Shown here one piece after another: positions 7,548 through 9,309 of a stretch of DNA of 9,309 bases; position 1 is the stretch's first letter, and every line of letters starts with the position of its first letter. Location: contig JAITAE010000131.1 of the NCBI GenBank assembly GCA_031284295.1, positions 1-9,309 of the forward strand. Reading direction: 5' to 3'. Both the position numbers and the translations under genes were made by a program. The stretch is from Spirochaetaceae bacterium. Lineage in GTDB: Bacteria > Spirochaetota > Spirochaetia > Treponematales > Breznakiellaceae. The notes under the pieces were generated by a model. The model had not been told where the DNA came from and did not search any database. It worked only from the letters and a program-made list of their open reading frames with translations.

Positions 7548-8446
7548 ATTATTTGAGGCTGTATTCCCAGCGCCTTTACCGCCTCGCGCACTATTTTTTC
7601 GTTTGCTTCCGATATGCGGCCAAGCGGAAGCCGTGCCGGGCCCGCAGGCAGGCCGGCGAATTCCATAGCTCTCTTTATCGGGACAGGATTTGTTTCGGCG
7701 AACGCCGCTTTGGTGAACCGCAGCAATTCGTAGTGTATGACACGCGCCGTTTCAAAATCGCCGGCCAAACCCGCCTTCACGAGCGCCGCGACTCTTGCCG
7801 GTACAAGGTTGGATATGACCGATATGACGCCGTCGCCACCCAGCGCCAGCAGCGGCAATGTCAGCGCGTCATCGCCGGAAAGCACGGCAAAAGCGCCGCC
7901 CCCCCGTCTTTTTACCGAGTTTATCACGTCCGCCATCTGGTTTATGTCACCGGACGCTTCTTTTACTCCGGCTATGTTAGGGATTTCGGCGAGCCGTTCC
8001 ATCAGCGGCGCGGGTATGTTTCTGCCGGTCCTGGAAGCTATGTTGTAGACGATTACCGGTATGCCAACAGCGGCCACCGCTTCGAAGTGCCGTAACAGGC
8101 CCTCGTCGTTAGGTTTGTTGTAGTAGGGGGTAACGACAAGGGCGGCGTCCGCGCCTAAATCCTTCGCGCGCTTTGTATAAAGCACCGCGTGTTTTGTGGA
8201 ATTTGACCCGGAGCCCGCGATTACCGGCACACGCCCGCCGGCTTCCTTCATAACGATCTCAAGCAGGCGCTCCTCCTCACACTCCTCAAGCGTCGGAGTT
8301 TCACCCGTTGTGCCTATCGGAACAAGCCCGTCTATGCCGTTTTCAAGCTGAAACTGTACAAGCCGCCTAAATCCGTCAAAGTCAATATCGCCGTTCCCCT
8401 TCATCGGCGTAATAAGCGCGGTAAACGCTCCTTTAAATGTTGTCAT
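7544..8446 (-). CDS. dapA: 4-hydroxy-tetrahydrodipicolinate synthase
   Basis: This cytosolic enzyme condenses pyruvate with aspartate semialdehyde, the committed step to diaminopimelate and lysine. Starting at the ATG 8446-8444 it has 300 residues, normal for the family. Key features are GTTGE (45-49), TPYYNKP (106-112), Y134 in VIVYNI, R139, and the Schiff-base K162 in GVKEASGD (160-167). The SGDD...GGDGVISVISN block (190-213) is also typical. The frame stays open upstream to an ATG at 8533, but that would add 29 residues with no family match and overlap dapB. The chosen start has a Shine-Dalgarno AAGGA five bases before it. The gap to the dapB stop is 20 bases and the PAP2 gene overlaps its end by 4, so all three genes form an operon. 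N-acetylneuraminate lyase relatives are less likely because dapB is adjacent. Confidence 0.95.
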   Translation of the reverse strand: MTTFKGAFTALITPMKGNGDIDFDGFRRLVQFQLENGIDGLVPIGTTGETPTLEECEEERLLEIVMKEAGGRVPVIAGSGSNSTKHAVLYTKRAKDLGADAALVVTPYYNKPNDEGLLRHFEAVAAVGIPVIVYNIASRTGRNIPAPLMERLAEIPNIAGVKEASGDINQMADVINSVKRRGGGAFAVLSGDDALTLPLLALGGDGVISVISNLVPARVAALVKAGLAGDFETARVIHYELLRFTKAAFAETNPVPIKRAMEFAGLPAGPARLPLGRISEANEKIVREAVKALGIQPQII

Positions 8447-8466
8447 ATCTTCCTTATCACTGTTTG

Positions 8467-9258
8467 TTATGCCAAAACGTCGTCCATCGTAAAGACGCCG
8501 TGCCTGCCTGCCTTGATGTTTCTGTCCAGCCATTCCGCCGCAATCAGGGCGCCGGAAACCAGGCCTTCGCGGTTACGGGCCGTATGCCTTATCTCTATGC
8601 TGTCCGCCGCGCTGTCAAAAATCAGGCCGTGTATACCGGGTTCAGCGCCCACACGGAGACTAGAAAAATGCAGTTCGTCCGGTTCCGGCGGCCTGTCAAG
8701 TTTGTCCCATACGACCTTCGTCTTGCGTTTCATGTTTTCAAGGACGCTGGCGGCAATCATTTTTGCCGTACCGGACGGGCTGTCCGCCTTTTGTTTGTGA
8801 TGCGTCTCGTAAGCGCCAACATCGTACTCTCCGTAGGGGTCTATCAGCGCCGCGCAGTATGCCGCGATCCGGTAGAATATATTAACGCCCAGGGAAAAGT
8901 TTGATGCCCACAGCAACGAACCTTGATTCCGTTCAAACAGTGCGCTAAGTTCATCCAGCTTGTCATACCAGCCGGTCGTACCGACAAGCGCCGGTATTTT
9001 TTTCCCCGCGAAGGTTCGTATGTTCCGCACCACCGCGTCCGGGTGGCTAAAATCAACCGCAATGCAGCTGTCTATCGAACCATTCTGTTCTTCAATGCCG
9101 TCAATCGTGCTAAAAATACCGGCGCCTATATCGCTCGCCGTTTTCCCGGCTGCCGCAACGACGGGGTCTACCACGGCGGCTATCTTGTGCCCTCTTTCCA
9201 CCGCGCGCTTTTCGATAAGCCGCCCCATCTTTCCGTACCCGCTTAGTATTATCTTCAT
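8467..9258 (-). CDS. dapB: 4-hydroxy-tetrahydrodipicolinate reductase
   Basis: DapB reduces the DapA product to tetrahydrodipicolinate with NAD(P)H in the cytosol. From the ATG at 9258-9256 the protein has 263 residues. The dinucleotide site is GYGKMGR (7-13), close to the usual G-x-x-G-x-M-G. DFSHP (69-73), VGTTGW (92-97) and ASNFSLGVN (118-126) follow. The catalytic and substrate block ETHHKQKADSPSGTA (151-165) contains H153 and K157. The C-terminal IRHTARNREGLVSGA region is also typical. An upstream ATG at 9297-9295 is in frame and the frame remains open to the window edge, but it would add 13 residues ahead of the first beta strand, so I reject it. The Shine-Dalgarno is weak (GGACGG three to four bases before the start). 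The promoter must lie at or beyond the window's right edge. Confidence 0.95.
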   Translation of the reverse strand: MKIILSGYGKMGRLIEKRAVERGHKIAAVVDPVVAAAGKTASDIGAGIFSTIDGIEEQNGSIDSCIAVDFSHPDAVVRNIRTFAGKKIPALVGTTGWYDKLDELSALFERNQGSLLWASNFSLGVNIFYRIAAYCAALIDPYGEYDVGAYETHHKQKADSPSGTAKMIAASVLENMKRKTKVVWDKLDRPPEPDELHFSSLRVGAEPGIHGLIFDSAADSIEIRHTARNREGLVSGALIAAEWLDRNIKAGRHGVFTMDDVLA

Positions 9259-9309
9259 TTTACCGTCCGTTTGTTTACAGTAAGCGTTCCTCCCCATAAT
9301 TTCAATGCC

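Noticed and set aside
8447..8533. 29-residue N-terminal extension of DapA
   Set aside because: It overlaps dapB in another frame and does not match the family; the ATG at 8446 has a good ribosome site.
9259..9297. 13-residue N-terminal extension of DapB
   Set aside because: The family begins at the first beta strand MKIILSGYGK; the extension has no supporting ribosome site.

Overview
The window looks like a chromosomal segment of a spirochaete, most likely a Treponema-type organism such as a gut treponeme. The reasons are a fused aroD-aroE gene, a groEL that stands alone without groES, the sequence character of the HIT and GroEL proteins, mixed ATG/GTG/TTG starts, and GC-rich palindromes of a kind I associate with treponeme intergenic DNA. 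The genus is inference; no rRNA or marker tree is available here. Nothing points to a plasmid, phage, insertion sequence, CRISPR array or defence island.

Layout. At the left edge (1-155, minus) is the N-terminus of a sugar-phosphate nucleotidyltransferase that runs out of the window. A 246-base divergent gap follows, with a GC-rich palindrome. Then comes a plus-strand cluster: a HIT-family hydrolase (402-746), an unrecognised probable exported protein with a TTG start (760-1266), and a bifunctional AroD-AroE shikimate-pathway enzyme (1267-2754) whose ATG abuts the preceding stop codon. A short convergent gap with a hairpin separates this from a minus-strand cluster read right to left: groEL (5865-4222), a membrane-anchored double zinc-ribbon protein (about 4182-3769), and a PHP-domain phosphoesterase of the TrpH/RNase AM type (3772-2879). 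The last two overlap by 4 bases.

The 833 bases between groEL and the next gene (5866-6698) hold no complete protein gene but are not featureless. They contain a coding-like stretch with no start codon (a possible gene remnant), two GC-rich hairpin repeats sharing a 12-base core with the one near position 190, a promoter-like stretch, and a compact three-stem RNA-like structure at 6495-6593. From memory, the structure's junction sequences resemble the Flavo-1 family of non-coding RNAs, described mainly in Bacteroidetes with some spirochaete members. This is the most interesting element of the window.

The right part is a minus-strand operon, dapB (9258-8467), dapA (8446-7544) and a PAP2-family membrane phosphatase (7547-6699). 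DapA and DapB catalyse consecutive steps from aspartate semialdehyde to tetrahydrodipicolinate in the lysine/diaminopimelate pathway. The PAP2 gene overlaps dapA by 4 bases, so it is probably translated with it, perhaps linking precursor synthesis to envelope lipid phosphate recycling. Overall the window is mostly housekeeping amino-acid and protein-folding genes, with novelty concentrated in the intergenic DNA and two unrecognised small proteins.
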